Made by a program: the position numbers and the translations under genes
The notes under the pieces: generated by a model
The model's input: the letters and a program-made list of their open reading frames with translations, nothing else
The model's database searches: none
What the model was told of the DNA's origin: nothing
Assembly (NCBI RefSeq): GCF_003367195.1
Contig: NZ_QRGO01000001.1
Span: 1,164,501-1,228,500, forward strand
Source: Undibacter mobilis
GTDB lineage: Bacteria; Pseudomonadota; Alphaproteobacteria; Rhizobiales; Xanthobacteraceae
Length of the DNA: 64,000 nt
Direction: 5' to 3'
In this document: in pieces, positions 8,871 to 19,830 of the stretch
Layout: every line of letters starts with the position of its first letter
Numbering within the stretch: the stretch's first letter is position 1

Positions 8871-9965
8871 GTGGCATCCCACGACGTCCCGATCGGCGCT
8901 TCACATGTCAGCCTCGCCGCGCTGAATGAGCGCTCGCGCGAGATTTTCCGCTCGATCGTCGAGAGCTATCTGACCACCGGCGAGCCGGTCGGCTCGCGAA
9001 ATCTGGCGCGCATTCTGCCCATCACGCTGTCGCCCGCCTCGGTGCGCAACGTGATGTCGGACCTTGAGCATCTCGGTCTGGTCTTTGCGCCGCACACCTC
9101 GGCGGGGCGGCTGCCGACCGAACTCGGCCTGCGCTTTTTCGTCGATGCGCTGATGCAGGTCGGCGATCTCACCGAAGAGAGCCGCCGCAACATCGAAGCG
9201 CAAGTTGTCGGCGCCGGCAGCGGCAAGTCGGTGGAGGCGGTGCTGACCGAAGCGTCGCAGATGCTGTCGGGGCTGACGCGCTCGGCCGGCGTCGTGCTCA
9301 CCGCCAAGGCCAATACGCGGCTCAAGCATATCGAGTTCGTGCGGCTGGAGCCGGAGCGGGCGCTGGCCGTATTGGTCGGCGAGGACGGGCAGGTGGAAAA
9401 CCGCGTGCTCAACGTGCCTGCCGGGCTGCCGACTTCAGCGCTGATCGAAGCGGCGAATTTTCTCAATGCGCATATTCGCGGCAAGACCTTGTCCGATCTT
9501 CGCACCGAGATCGAGGCGACATTGGCGCAAGGCCAGGCCGAACTCGATCAGCTCACGCAGAAGATCATCTCGGCGGGACTGGCGAGCTGGTCGGGCGGCG
9601 ATACCGAAGATCGCCAGCTCATCGTACGCGGCCATGCCAATTTGCTCGAGGACCTGCATGCGCTCGAAGACCTCGAACGCGTGCGCTCGCTGTTCGATGC
9701 ACTGGAGACGCAGCGCGGCGTCATCGATCTGCTCGGCCGCGCCGAGGGCGGCGACGGCGTGCGCATTTTCATCGGCTCGGAGAACAAGCTGTTTTCGCTG
9801 TCCGGTTCCTCGACCATCGTCGCGCCATACCGCGATAGTGCAGGGCGTATTGTCGGAGTCATCGGAGTCATCGGTCCGACCCGCCTCAACTACGCCCGGA
9901 TCATCCCGATGGTCGATTATACGGCGCGGGTAGTGAGCCGGCTGCTGTCCGGCTCGGGCCACTAA
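8871..9965 (+). CDS. hrcA: Heat-inducible transcription repressor HrcA
   Basis: A 364-residue HrcA. An N-terminal winged helix (about 20-90, with [14 protein letters not shown] and [18 protein letters not shown]) is followed by a GAF-like effector domain. HrcA binds CIRCE elements, usually upstream of groESL, and needs GroEL to stay active. I see no CIRCE in front of grpE or dnaK here, so its targets probably lie outside the window. It starts at GTG 8871 with AAGGAG upstream, and is followed by grpE on the same strand. Confidence 0.97.
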   Translation: MASHDVPIGASHVSLAALNERSREIFRSIVESYLTTGEPVGSRNLARILPITLSPASVRNVMSDLEHLGLVFAPHTSAGRLPTELGLRFFVDALMQVGDLTEESRRNIEAQVVGAGSGKSVEAVLTEASQMLSGLTRSAGVVLTAKANTRLKHIEFVRLEPERALAVLVGEDGQVENRVLNVPAGLPTSALIEAANFLNAHIRGKTLSDLRTEIEATLAQGQAELDQLTQKIISAGLASWSGGDTEDRQLIVRGHANLLEDLHALEDLERVRSLFDALETQRGVIDLLGRAEGGDGVRIFIGSENKLFSLSGSSTIVAPYRDSAGRIVGVIGVIGPTRLNYARIIPMVDYTARVVSRLLSGSGH

Positions 9966-9983
9966 AGATTGGCATTTTAAGGA

Positions 9984-10009
9984 CTTTTCCCCGGTTCGGG
10001 GCCGAAAAG
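9984..10009 (+). terminator. Hairpin between hrcA and grpE
   Basis: CCCCG/CGGGG with a GTT loop, extended outward by CTTTT/AAAAG across a 3-nt bulge. A TTGATTTTT run follows. It looks like a terminator for hrcA, and its downstream edge touches the -35 of the putative grpE heat-shock promoter. Confidence 0.5.
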
Positions 10010-10038
10010 CTTGATTTTTGACGTGGCAACCCTGATAT
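10010..10038 (+). promoter_or_regulatory. Putative RpoH promoter of grpE
   Basis: CTTG at 10010-10013, 17 nt, then CCTGATAT at 10031-10038. This fits the alphaproteobacterial RpoH pattern (CTTG ... ATAT about 21 nt apart) also seen at dnaK and hsp20 in this window. It would give grpE its own heat-shock start behind the hrcA terminator. Confidence 0.5.
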
Positions 10039-10078
10039 CCGGGGAAACCTCCCATTAGTACGAATTGGATTGATCACG

Positions 10079-10723
10079 ATGACGGACCCGACCGCGCGTA
10101 AGGCCGAGAACGAGAAGCCAGACGCCACGGTTCAGCAGACGCCGAACCCTGCCAATCCGAAGCCCTATGTGATGCCGGACGATCCGCAGGACGAGCAGGC
10201 CGATCCGCTCGTAGCCGCGCAACGCGAAGCCGCTGAGTACAAGGACAAGCTGCTGCGCACGCTGGCGGAGATGGAAAATCTGCGCCGCCGCACCGAGCGT
10301 GAGGTCGCCGACGCGCGCACCTACGGCATTTCCGGTTTTGCCCGAGACGTCCTCAACGTGGCCGATAATATCAATCGCGCACTCTCGACGCTGACGGCGG
10401 AAGCGCGCGACGCTGCCGATGCAGCCGTGAAAAGCGTTCTCGAAGGCGTCGAGCTCACCGAGCGCGAGCTTATCAAGTCGCTGGAAAAGAATGGCGTGAA
10501 GCAGTTCACGCCGCAGGGTGAGAAGTTCGATCCGAACAAGCATCAGGCCATGTTCGAAGTGCCGACCGCAGACGTGCCCCCCGGTCATGTCGCCCAGGTG
10601 ATCCAGTCCGGCTACACGATCGGCGAGCGCGTGCTGCGCCCGGCGCTGGTCGGCGTGTCAAAGGCCGCGCCGAAGCCGGCACCGGCGAGCGACAATTCGC
10701 AGCCGAGCGGCGCCGGCCAGTAA
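10079..10723 (+). CDS. grpE: Nucleotide exchange factor GrpE
   Basis: A 214-residue GrpE, the ADP/ATP exchange factor of DnaK. A charged, disordered N-terminus (about 1-45) precedes a long coiled coil with [19 protein letters not shown] and a C-terminal beta-wing ([14 protein letters not shown]...[22 protein letters not shown]). ATG 10079 is preferred over the in-frame TTG 10070, although neither has a strong Shine-Dalgarno. The C-terminal tail is Pro/Ala/Ser-rich. It lies downstream of hrcA with its own likely heat-shock promoter. Confidence 0.96.
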   Translation: MTDPTARKAENEKPDATVQQTPNPANPKPYVMPDDPQDEQADPLVAAQREAAEYKDKLLRTLAEMENLRRRTEREVADARTYGISGFARDVLNVADNINRALSTLTAEARDAADAAVKSVLEGVELTERELIKSLEKNGVKQFTPQGEKFDPNKHQAMFEVPTADVPPGHVAQVIQSGYTIGERVLRPALVGVSKAAPKPAPASDNSQPSGAGQ

Positions 10724-10835
10724 GGCCGGCCTCTTCCGACAGATGACATGAAGGCCATGATCGCGCGCCGGGCGATACCGGCGCGCGTAAGTCTTTGTTT
10801 TTTCAAAGCCCGGCCTGCGGCAAGTTGTCGCTAGA

Positions 10836-10850
10836 TTAGAACGGTTATAA
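10836..10850. promoter_or_regulatory. Candidate Irr box (iron control element)
   Basis: TTAGAACGGTTATAA: half-sites TTAGAA and TTATAA around CGG, a palindrome with one mismatch of six. It resembles the ICE motif bound by the iron-responsive regulator Irr in Rhizobiales. It lies 87 bp before the imelysin gene, a family tied to iron uptake, in the 214-bp gap after grpE. Confidence 0.55.
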
Positions 10851-10937
10851 CCTATTGATTTGTAACGATTTTTCCGTTGACGGCAGTCTCCCTGCAGAAC
10901 ACAGTGCAGCGCAATTCACTGCGACAGGAGTCTGCCC

Positions 10938-11768
10938 ATGTCCATCTTCACTGGCGCGACCACGCGCCTCGCGCAATTCGGCTTCACTGCGCTGGCCGTT
11001 GCCGCGCTCGTCGCTCCGGCGACCGCTGCGACCATGCAGGACGGCGTCAAGGCCTATAAGCCCTACATCGTCGAACGCATCGGCTCTGCCATTGCCGGCG
11101 CCAAGGAATTGCAGACGGCCGTGAAGGCCGGCGACGTCAAGGCGGCGCAGGCAGCCTGGATCAAGTCGCGCAAGGGCTGGGAGGCCATGGAGCCGGTGAC
11201 GGCGGCCTATTTCGGCGATCTCGACAAGCTCATCGACGCCTGGCCGGACGGCAAGACCGGCTACCACGCCATCGAAGTCGTACTGTTCTCGGCCAACAAA
11301 ACCGACGGCCTCGACCAGCCGGTTACGGAACTCCTCGCCAACATGGACAAGTTCGAGAAGCGGGTGAAGGCCCCGAACTTCGCCTTCACGTCGCAAAAGC
11401 TGCTCGAGGGCACTGCCAACCTCGCCTACGAAGTTGGCGAGGAAAAATCCGGCGGCGGCGAATCGCCTTATGCCGCGACCTCGATCATCGACATGCAGGA
11501 GAATGTCGCCGGCATCGAATTCGCCTGGAATTCGGTGTTCGCCGACACGCTGAAGAAAAAGGACGCCAAGCTCGCCGGCATCATCGACGAGCGCACGCAG
11601 AACCTGAAGAAGCTGGTCGGCGTCGCCGACATCAAGAGCATGGATGCCAAGAAGGTGCATATCGCCGGCGAGGAACTGGCCGCGCTGATGTTGACCGCCG
11701 CGCCGAAGCTCGGCCTCAAACCGTTCAAGGTCGGTGACGAGGACGAAGAGAAAAAAGAGAAGAAGTAG
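10938..11768 (+). CDS. Imelysin / EfeO-type (M75) periplasmic protein
   Basis: A 276-residue exported protein: signal peptide to about residue 31, then an imelysin-like M75 helical-bundle domain. The conserved GxHxxE motif is GYHAIE (His110, Glu113), the proposed iron site of EfeO/EfeM proteins. The C-terminus is acidic then Lys-rich. The N-terminal cupredoxin domain of E. coli EfeO is absent, so it is the EfeM-like short form. AGGAG precedes the ATG. It is the first gene of a three-gene operon with a di-heme peroxidase and a porin, behind an Irr-box-like site; a role in periplasmic iron acquisition is inferred. Confidence 0.85.
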   Translation: MSIFTGATTRLAQFGFTALAVAALVAPATAATMQDGVKAYKPYIVERIGSAIAGAKELQTAVKAGDVKAAQAAWIKSRKGWEAMEPVTAAYFGDLDKLIDAWPDGKTGYHAIEVVLFSANKTDGLDQPVTELLANMDKFEKRVKAPNFAFTSQKLLEGTANLAYEVGEEKSGGGESPYAATSIIDMQENVAGIEFAWNSVFADTLKKKDAKLAGIIDERTQNLKKLVGVADIKSMDAKKVHIAGEELAALMLTAAPKLGLKPFKVGDEDEEKKEKK

Positions 11769-11802
11769 GACCGAGCGGGCACACCGGCGCCGGAGCCAAA
11801 AG

Positions 11803-13179
11803 ATGACGATGCAGAAAACGATCCTGCCGATGGCCGCTGCCTTTATGCTGGCGGCCGCCGCGCCGGTCCTGTCGACCGCGGCGAGGGCAACGCCGGTGAT
11901 CAGCAAGGATGCGACCTTGCCGGTCGGCAGCGAATTGAACGCGGAATTGCTCAACCAGCCGACCGAACTTTTCTCGATGGAGATGGCGGGCGGCAAGCGT
12001 TCCTATCTGTTCAATCTCGGCGACATGCTGTTTTCGTCATCTGCCATCTTCGGCGGCAAAGCGCGCGACGCCGGCATGAGCTGCAATTCCTGTCATCAAC
12101 AAGGTGCCAGCAATCCGAAGCTGTTCGTGCCCGGCATGTCGAAGAAGCCGGGCACGTTCGATACGTCCGGCCCGTTCTTCAATGCCAAGGCCGACAACGG
12201 CGTGTTCGATCCGGTGACGACGCCGAGCCTGCGCGGCGCCAAATATCTGGCGCCCTATGGACATGACGGCCGCATCGCCTCGCTGCGCGAATTCGTTCGC
12301 AACGTCATTGTCAACGAATTCGCCGGTGCCGAACCATCGGGTCAGGTACTCGACGCGCTTGTGACCTATGTTAACGAGATCAGCTTTCTGCCGAACGGCA
12401 AAATCACTTCCGACGGAAAGCTGACCGCCAAGGCCCCGGATGCCGCGCGCCGCGGCGAAGCGGTGTTCAACAAGCCGTTCCGTCACGACGCGACCATGAG
12501 CTGCGCCACCTGCCATGTGGCCAATGCGGCCTTCGTCGATCGCAAGGTTCACGACATCGGCTCCGGCGGCTTCTTCAAGACCAAGACGCTCCTCAACGCC
12601 AGATTCAACGCGCCGTACTTCCATGACGGTCGCTACGACACGCTCGACGAAGTGGTTGCGCATTTCGACAGCCATTTCGATCTCGGCCTCAGCCAGGCCG
12701 AACGCAGCGATCTGGTCGCCTATCTCGACAGCGTCGGCGATGCCGACCGGCCGTTCACCCCGAATACCGTGGCAGCGGAAATCGACGAACTGGCCGACTT
12801 TGCGAGCGTGCTCGATGTCGCCATTCCAGCGCGCGATGCCGAGGTGATCCGGCTCACCGTTGATTCGGTTGGTGCCGAATGGCGAGAGGTCGCCGAGAAA
12901 TTCCCCGACCAGAAGAACACATCCATCGACGGCGGCCTTGCTGAACGGCTCAAGGCGCGCGCCGCGGTACGCGACATGGTGCTGGCGCTGCGGCGCATTG
13001 CCATGGCCGCGCAGGCGGGCGATTTTGCGGAAGCGACAAGTATTTACGCCGAATACAAGCAGACCGTTGCAGCGGTAACGCCGTATCTGAGAACCGCGGA
13101 GCCGTGGTCTCTGTACAATCCGGCGGTTCATGAGCGGCATTTCACGGCGCTGCGCCGGCTCGCCGAATTGGCGAAATAA
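11803..13179 (+). CDS. Di-heme cytochrome c peroxidase family protein
   Basis: A 458-residue exported protein with a signal peptide (about 1-29) and two c-type heme sites, CNSCH (Cys94, Cys97, His98) and CATCH (Cys234, Cys237, His238), as in bacterial CcpA/MauG proteins. ATG 11803 is chosen over upstream codons because it begins the signal peptide. After about residue 330 comes an extra C-terminal helical region. It starts 34 bp after the imelysin gene. In the Efe system a DyP-type heme peroxidase (EfeB) works with EfeO; here a di-heme c-type enzyme occupies the equivalent position. That functional parallel is my inference. Confidence 0.85.
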   Translation: MTMQKTILPMAAAFMLAAAAPVLSTAARATPVISKDATLPVGSELNAELLNQPTELFSMEMAGGKRSYLFNLGDMLFSSSAIFGGKARDAGMSCNSCHQQGASNPKLFVPGMSKKPGTFDTSGPFFNAKADNGVFDPVTTPSLRGAKYLAPYGHDGRIASLREFVRNVIVNEFAGAEPSGQVLDALVTYVNEISFLPNGKITSDGKLTAKAPDAARRGEAVFNKPFRHDATMSCATCHVANAAFVDRKVHDIGSGGFFKTKTLLNARFNAPYFHDGRYDTLDEVVAHFDSHFDLGLSQAERSDLVAYLDSVGDADRPFTPNTVAAEIDELADFASVLDVAIPARDAEVIRLTVDSVGAEWREVAEKFPDQKNTSIDGGLAERLKARAAVRDMVLALRRIAMAAQAGDFAEATSIYAEYKQTVAAVTPYLRTAEPWSLYNPAVHERHFTALRRLAELAK

Positions 13180-13221
13180 GGACGATTCAGCTAACGTCGT
13201 ACTAACGGGCCTGGGGGTTTT

Positions 13222-14613
13222 ATGTCTGCCGATTCAAAATTGCGCCGCTTGATCGCGGCGCTTGCCGCCGCTACTGCGCTGACCACCGTTGCGACAGGCG
13301 GCGCGTTCGCCAAGGACAAGCCCAAGGCGGAGCCCTCGATCTGGGAACGAGAGACGCTGACCGGCGATTGGGGCGGTCGCCGCACCGCGCTGAAAGAGAA
13401 TAACGGCATCGAAATCACGCTGATTTACATCAGCGAAGTGCTCGGCGTCATGTCGGGCGGCATCAACCGCACTAGGAGCTATGAAGGCCGTCTCGAATTC
13501 TCGGTCGATACCGACCTGCAGAAGCTGATCGGTCTCGCCGGCGCCAAGACCCATTTCAAGCTGTACCAGATTCACGATGGCGGACGGAACGCGGCCGCCA
13601 ATGTCGGTTCGATCGCCGACCCCAGCAATATCGATGCGCTTTCGACGACGCGCCTATTTACCGCCTGGTATGAGCAGAGTTTCGCCGACCGCTTCTCGTT
13701 GCGAGTCGGTCAGCTCGCAGCCGACGACGAATTCATCACCAGCCCGACCGCCGGCGGCCTGATTAACGGCACCTTCGGTTGGGCCGGGTTGCTGGCCTCC
13801 GACATCACCAATGGCGGCCCGGCCTATCCGCTGGCGGCGCCGGGCGCGCGGCTGGCGACGACCATCAACGATAATCTCACGCTGCTGACGGCGGTGTTCG
13901 CCGGCAATCCGGCGGGCCGGAGCAACTGCACGGTCACGGCGCAGGAGTGCAACGAGCACGGCCTCAATTTCGGACTCGTTGGCGGTGCGCTGTGGATGAG
14001 CGAGCTGCAATACGCGGTGAACCAGGGCAAAGGCGCGGTCGGCCTGCCGGCTGTTTATAAAGTCGGCGGCTGGTATTCGACCAACGACAGGTTTGCCGAC
14101 CAGCGCTTTGGAGTCGATGCCGCGGGTGGGCGCGTGCTGCTGAGCGATCCGGCCTCGACCGGCGCCTATAATCACAAAGGCAACTGGGGCCTTTATGGCG
14201 TCATCGACCAGACGGTGCTGCAGGCCAGCGAACGCGCGTTGAGCCTGTTCCTGCGCGGCGGTTTCTCGCCGTCGGATCGCAATGCAATTTCCTATTACGT
14301 CGATGGCGGCGTCGGTCTGAAAGGACCGTTCAGCAGCCGGCCGAACGACACGCTCACTTTCGGCGTTGCCTATGCCAAGGTCAGCAAGGACGCGGCGGCG
14401 GCCGATATCGACGCCGGCAATGCCGTCGTGCGCAGCGAGGAAGTGGTGTTCGAGCTGAGTTATGCGGCGCAGCTGGCGCCGTGGTGGACGCTGCAGCCGG
14501 ACCTGCAATACATCGTGCATCCCGGCGGCAATGTCGCGAACGCGAACGATCCCAACGGCGCGGCCATCAAGAACGCGTTCATTGCGGGATTGCGTAGCAC
14601 GATCAAGTTTTAG
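13222..14613 (+). CDS. OprB-family outer membrane porin
   Basis: A 463-residue protein with a signal peptide (to about 30) and the OprB (carbohydrate-selective porin) signature WERETLTGDWGGRRTAL near residues 40-57. It continues as alternating beta-strands and ends in KF, with an aromatic final residue as expected for a BAM-assembled barrel. It follows the di-heme peroxidase by 42 bp on the same strand. In this setting its cargo may be an iron-related compound rather than sugar; the sequence alone cannot decide. Confidence 0.85.
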   Translation: MSADSKLRRLIAALAAATALTTVATGGAFAKDKPKAEPSIWERETLTGDWGGRRTALKENNGIEITLIYISEVLGVMSGGINRTRSYEGRLEFSVDTDLQKLIGLAGAKTHFKLYQIHDGGRNAAANVGSIADPSNIDALSTTRLFTAWYEQSFADRFSLRVGQLAADDEFITSPTAGGLINGTFGWAGLLASDITNGGPAYPLAAPGARLATTINDNLTLLTAVFAGNPAGRSNCTVTAQECNEHGLNFGLVGGALWMSELQYAVNQGKGAVGLPAVYKVGGWYSTNDRFADQRFGVDAAGGRVLLSDPASTGAYNHKGNWGLYGVIDQTVLQASERALSLFLRGGFSPSDRNAISYYVDGGVGLKGPFSSRPNDTLTFGVAYAKVSKDAAAADIDAGNAVVRSEEVVFELSYAAQLAPWWTLQPDLQYIVHPGGNVANANDPNGAAIKNAFIAGLRSTIKF

Positions 14614-14618
14614 TGCTT

Positions 14619-14654
14619 GTCATTCCGGGGCGCTGGCTTAAGCCCGCGCCCCGG
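14619..14654. terminator. Palindromic repeat/terminator after the porin gene
   Basis: GTCATT followed by CCGGGGCGC...GCGCCCCGG (9-bp perfect stem) whose loop itself contains the palindrome GGCTTAAGCC. It lies between the convergent porin gene and a minus-strand gene. It belongs to the GTCATTCCGG family of intergenic palindromes seen at several sites in this window. Confidence 0.55.
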
Positions 14655-14664
14655 GCTGACCGGA

Positions 14665-15618
14665 TCAGCCTCGCGGCTCAATGCCGTCGCGGATGGCGCG
14701 GAAGCGGTTGAACATTCCGTCCCACTGCTGCTCCGGCGCAACGCCGACGATGCGCAGGAAGCCTGAACCGCCAAAACGTACCCACTGCACCAGCTTGACC
14801 GGCTTGCCGTTGACGCTTTCCGCCTGGGCGCGGATTTCATGGCCGGCGCCGTTCGAGATGCGCAGCGGTTCGGAGCTTTGCAGGCGCAGGTTCCGCAGCG
14901 GCGATTGCGCCAGCAGATCGGCGGCGAATTGCCCGCGATTGGCGGCATCCGGCGCGCCCTGGCCGATGGCGATGATCATGTAGGGATAGCTGGTGATGTC
15001 GTCTTCGACGCTGTCGATCAGGATCAAGCCGCCCGGCAACACCGACATCACGCGGAAGCCGGCCAGGTCATTGATCTTGAAGGGCATCATCGCGAGCTGC
15101 TCCTGCACCGGAGCCGGGCGGAAGGTGACGCTGCGCAGCGCGTCGCGCACCACCTTGTCGCTGTAGACGTCCATCGCCTTGTCGGGCACCTGCACGCTGA
15201 CCAAAGTCGCAAGATCGCGCACCGGCCCGGTGGCCGACGACGCAATCAAAAACCATTTGTGAACCTTCTCGCCGTTCTCGGTGGCGGTGCCGGTCACCAG
15301 AACGCCCATGCCGGTCTCGAACGGGAAAGCCTCGCGTTTGAGGTTCTGCACCTCGGTCTGGCTTTGGGCGAAGGCCGAGCGTTCGAGGCCCTCCATCGCC
15401 GCCAGCGGCATGTCGAGGATGGTGATCGCGGCCTTGCGGTCGGCATCTTCAAAGCCGGGGAAACGGGTCGCCGGCGTCATCGTGGCGGGCGCGGTGAGGC
15501 CCACCCGAAGGCCGGGCGGGTACTGGGTCTGGGCCGCCGCGGGCAGGACGACGGCCACCAGCACGGCACAGAACGCCAGCAAGACAGCGAAAGACCGACG
15601 CGCCAATCGATGTGCCAT
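14665..15618 (-). CDS. Conserved exported protein of unknown function
   Basis: 317 residues with a clear signal peptide (about 1-29, ending LPAAAQA-like at AAAQT). The mature part begins YPPGLRVGLTAPATMTPATRFPGFED and has mixed alpha/beta composition without Cys clusters, repeats or a membrane anchor. I do not recognise a catalytic motif; similar proteins occur in Bradyrhizobium relatives as hypothetical periplasmic proteins. It is a single gene, convergent with the porin and divergent from dnaK. Confidence 0.7.
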   Translation of the reverse strand: MAHRLARRSFAVLLAFCAVLVAVVLPAAAQTQYPPGLRVGLTAPATMTPATRFPGFEDADRKAAITILDMPLAAMEGLERSAFAQSQTEVQNLKREAFPFETGMGVLVTGTATENGEKVHKWFLIASSATGPVRDLATLVSVQVPDKAMDVYSDKVVRDALRSVTFRPAPVQEQLAMMPFKINDLAGFRVMSVLPGGLILIDSVEDDITSYPYMIIAIGQGAPDAANRGQFAADLLAQSPLRNLRLQSSEPLRISNGAGHEIRAQAESVNGKPVKLVQWVRFGGSGFLRIVGVAPEQQWDGMFNRFRAIRDGIEPRG

Positions 15619-15769
15619 GAGTTTCCGAAGTCCTGTCCGAATGTCCGATGGGTCGTTTGCCTAGCCGGGTCCGGCCCGAACGGCAACGGATAGGCTCCGG
15701 CCAAGGCTTTTTCGCGGTCCGTTGAGACAGTTAACCGGGGCGGCCGCTCGCATTTTCGTGATCGGCCCG

Positions 15770-15797
15770 CTTGCGGCCCCTAGGGCCCCTCCTATAT
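15770..15797 (+). promoter_or_regulatory. RpoH promoter of dnaK
   Basis: CTTG (15770-15773), 17-nt spacer, CCTATAT (15791-15797): a close match to the alphaproteobacterial RpoH consensus. It lies about 160 bp before the dnaK start, in the 340-bp gap 15619-15958. The rest of the gap is a GC-rich leader in which I see no other clear element. Confidence 0.7.
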
Positions 15798-15958
15798 GAG
15801 CTTCGAGCCGCTGAAATGGCGGTTATCGCTTATCCAGGGGGCTGGATCAGGGGTTCGCGGACGAGCCGCGGACACACCTTCGGGCGCCAAACAACCCAAG
15901 GGCAAATCCATGGGTTTCAGAGGCCCGTCCGGTCTGCCGCAATTGAGAGGTGTTTAAC

Positions 15959-17866
<1,908 letters not shown>

Positions 17867-17890
17867 CGCAGCAGCTGAGACGCAACAAGA

Positions 17891-17935
17891 AACCTCGTTC
17901 CGAGAAACGCATCACGCGAATCGAAGAACGAGGTT
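17891..17935 (+). terminator. Long hairpin between dnaK and dnaJ
   Basis: AACCTCGTTC and GAACGAGGTT are perfect 10-nt inverted repeats separated by 25 nt and followed by TT. This may lower read-through from dnaK into dnaJ or stabilise the dnaK 3' end. It lies 28 bp before the dnaJ start. Confidence 0.5.
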
Positions 17936-17962
17936 TTCACTGTCCGGTGGGGATGATCTGAA

Positions 17963-19111
17963 GTGTCCAAGCGCGACTATTACGAGGTGCTCGGCGTTAC
18001 GCGCACCTGCACGGAAGTCGAGCTGAAGGCCGCATTCCGCAAGCTCGCCATGCAGCATCACCCGGATCGCAATCCGGGCGACAAGGACTGCGAGCACAAG
18101 TTCAAGGAACTCAACGAGGCCTATGACGTGCTCAAGGACGGCGACAAGCGCGCCGCCTATGATCGCTTCGGCCATGCCGCTTTCGAGCAGGGCGGTGGTG
18201 GCGGGCAGCACGGCTTCGGCGCCGATTTCGCCTCGACCTTCTCCGATATCTTCGAAGATCTGTTCGGCATGGCCGGCCGGCGGGGCGGCGGCGGTTCGGG
18301 CCGTGAGCGCGGCTCCGACCTGCGCTACAACATGGAGATCACGCTCGAGGAAGCCTTCGCCGGCAAGAACGCGCAGATCAGGATTCCGACCTCGGTCACT
18401 TGCGAGGTCTGCTCCGGCACCGGCGCCAAGGCCGGCACCAAGCCGAAGACCTGTTACACCTGCGGCGGCGCCGGCAAGGTGCGCCATGCCCAGGGCTTCT
18501 TCACCCTGGAGCGTACGTGCCCAACATGCCACGGCCGCGGTCAGGTGATCGACGATCCGTGCTCGGCCTGCTCCGGCGCCGGCCGCGTGATGCGCGAGCG
18601 CACGCTGTCGGTGAACATTCCGGCCGGCGTCGAGGACGGCACCCGCATCCGCCTGTCCGGCGAGGGCGAGGCCGGCACGCGCGGCGGCCCGGCCGGCGAC
18701 CTCTATATCTTCCTCTCGCTCGAGCCCCATGAGCTCTACCAGCGCGACGGCGCCGACCTGCATTGCCGGGTGCCGATCTCGATGGTGACGGCCGCGCTCG
18801 GTAGCGAGATCGATGTTCCCGCCATCGACGGCAGCGAAGCCAAGGTCAAAATTCCGGCCGGGACCCAGTCCGGATCGCGCTTCCGCGTGACCGGCAAGGG
18901 CATGCCGGTATTGAGGTCGAAACAAACTGGCGACTTATACGTTCAAGTCGCGGTGGAAACGCCCCAGAAGCTGACCAAGCGGCAGAAGGAACTGCTGGCG
19001 GAGTTCGAAAAGCTGTCTTCCGAGCATACCCAGCCTGAATCGTCCGGCTTTCTCAGCCGGGTACGAACTTTTCTGGACGGGCTCGGAAATCGGGGCAGCT
19101 ATTCGGCCTGA
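17963..19111 (+). CDS. dnaJ: Chaperone protein DnaJ
   Basis: A 382-residue class I Hsp40: J domain (1-70, with HPD in [10 protein letters not shown]), Gly-rich linker (about 75-115), zinc-binding domain with four CxxCxGxG repeats ([32 protein letters not shown]), then the C-terminal substrate-binding domains. One J-domain detail is unusual: [10 protein letters not shown] carries a Cys where Ala/Ser is usual. It starts at GTG 17963. It is co-directional with dnaK, 96 bp apart with a hairpin between. Confidence 0.97.
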   Translation: MSKRDYYEVLGVTRTCTEVELKAAFRKLAMQHHPDRNPGDKDCEHKFKELNEAYDVLKDGDKRAAYDRFGHAAFEQGGGGGQHGFGADFASTFSDIFEDLFGMAGRRGGGGSGRERGSDLRYNMEITLEEAFAGKNAQIRIPTSVTCEVCSGTGAKAGTKPKTCYTCGGAGKVRHAQGFFTLERTCPTCHGRGQVIDDPCSACSGAGRVMRERTLSVNIPAGVEDGTRIRLSGEGEAGTRGGPAGDLYIFLSLEPHELYQRDGADLHCRVPISMVTAALGSEIDVPAIDGSEAKVKIPAGTQSGSRFRVTGKGMPVLRSKQTGDLYVQVAVETPQKLTKRQKELLAEFEKLSSEHTQPESSGFLSRVRTFLDGLGNRGSYSA

Positions 19112-19206
19112 CCGGCTTGAGGCCTGACCACGGGTGCCCTATACCCCGTGACTGTTACGTGACATTATCGGGCAGTTCCTCGCCCGGCCCGGGTGCCCAG
19201 TCGCAA

Positions 19207-19809
19207 ATGCAACCCCATCCAGTCGCCCGTGTCGTGAAGAAGCCGCTTCGTCTCGATGACGAGGTGCAATTCCTTCGGACCTGGTTTGAAAAGCCGCTAC
19301 GCACCGGCGCGGTGATGCCGTCAGGCAAGCCGCTCGCGCGCCGCATGGCCCAGTGCGTCGATCCGGAATCGAGTGGTCCGGTAATCGAGCTTGGACCCGG
19401 CACTGGTCCGGTGACCGAGGCTCTTGTACAGCGCGGCATCGAACCAAAGCGACTGATCTTGGTCGAGTTCGATCCCGATTTCTGCCGCCTGTTGCGGACG
19501 CGCTATCCGGAAGCGACCGTGGTGCAGGGCGATGCCTACCGTCTGCGCCGTCTGCTCGAAGGCATCGTCCGCGAACCGGCGGCCGCGGTCGTGTCGGGCC
19601 TGCCGCTCATGACCAAGCCGCTGCGCACCCGCCTGCGCCTCATCTCCGACGCCCTGGCGCTGCTCAAGCCCAACGCGCCCTTCGTCCAGTTCACTTATGC
19701 GGTTGGCTCGCCAATTCCGAAGGACCTGCACGGCGTCTCCGGCAAACCGTCCGAGCTGATCTGGCTCAACGTCCCGCCGGCGCGCGTCTGGACCTATCGC
19801 GGCGTTTGA
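19207..19809 (+). CDS. pmtA: Phospholipid N-methyltransferase PmtA
   Basis: About 200 residues from ATG 19207; the frame is open upstream to TTG 19117 but without family similarity. It is a SAM-dependent class I methyltransferase with motif I VIELGPGTGPVTEAL, followed by ILVEFDPDFC and VSGLPL. These match the PmtA family that makes phosphatidylcholine from phosphatidylethanolamine in rhizobia. Position directly after dnaJ is the same as in Bradyrhizobium. A KsgA-like rRNA methyltransferase is the main alternative, but the PVVSGLPL-type motif IV and length favour PmtA. Confidence 0.8.
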   Translation: MQPHPVARVVKKPLRLDDEVQFLRTWFEKPLRTGAVMPSGKPLARRMAQCVDPESSGPVIELGPGTGPVTEALVQRGIEPKRLILVEFDPDFCRLLRTRYPEATVVQGDAYRLRRLLEGIVREPAAAVVSGLPLMTKPLRTRLRLISDALALLKPNAPFVQFTYAVGSPIPKDLHGVSGKPSELIWLNVPPARVWTYRGV

Positions 19810-19830
19810 GATCGCCGCGTCGTCGTTCCT

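Noticed and set aside
10845..11996. 383-codon minus-strand open frame opposite the imelysin gene
   Set aside because: Imelysin on the plus strand has a signal peptide and an intact motif; the opposite frame has neither.
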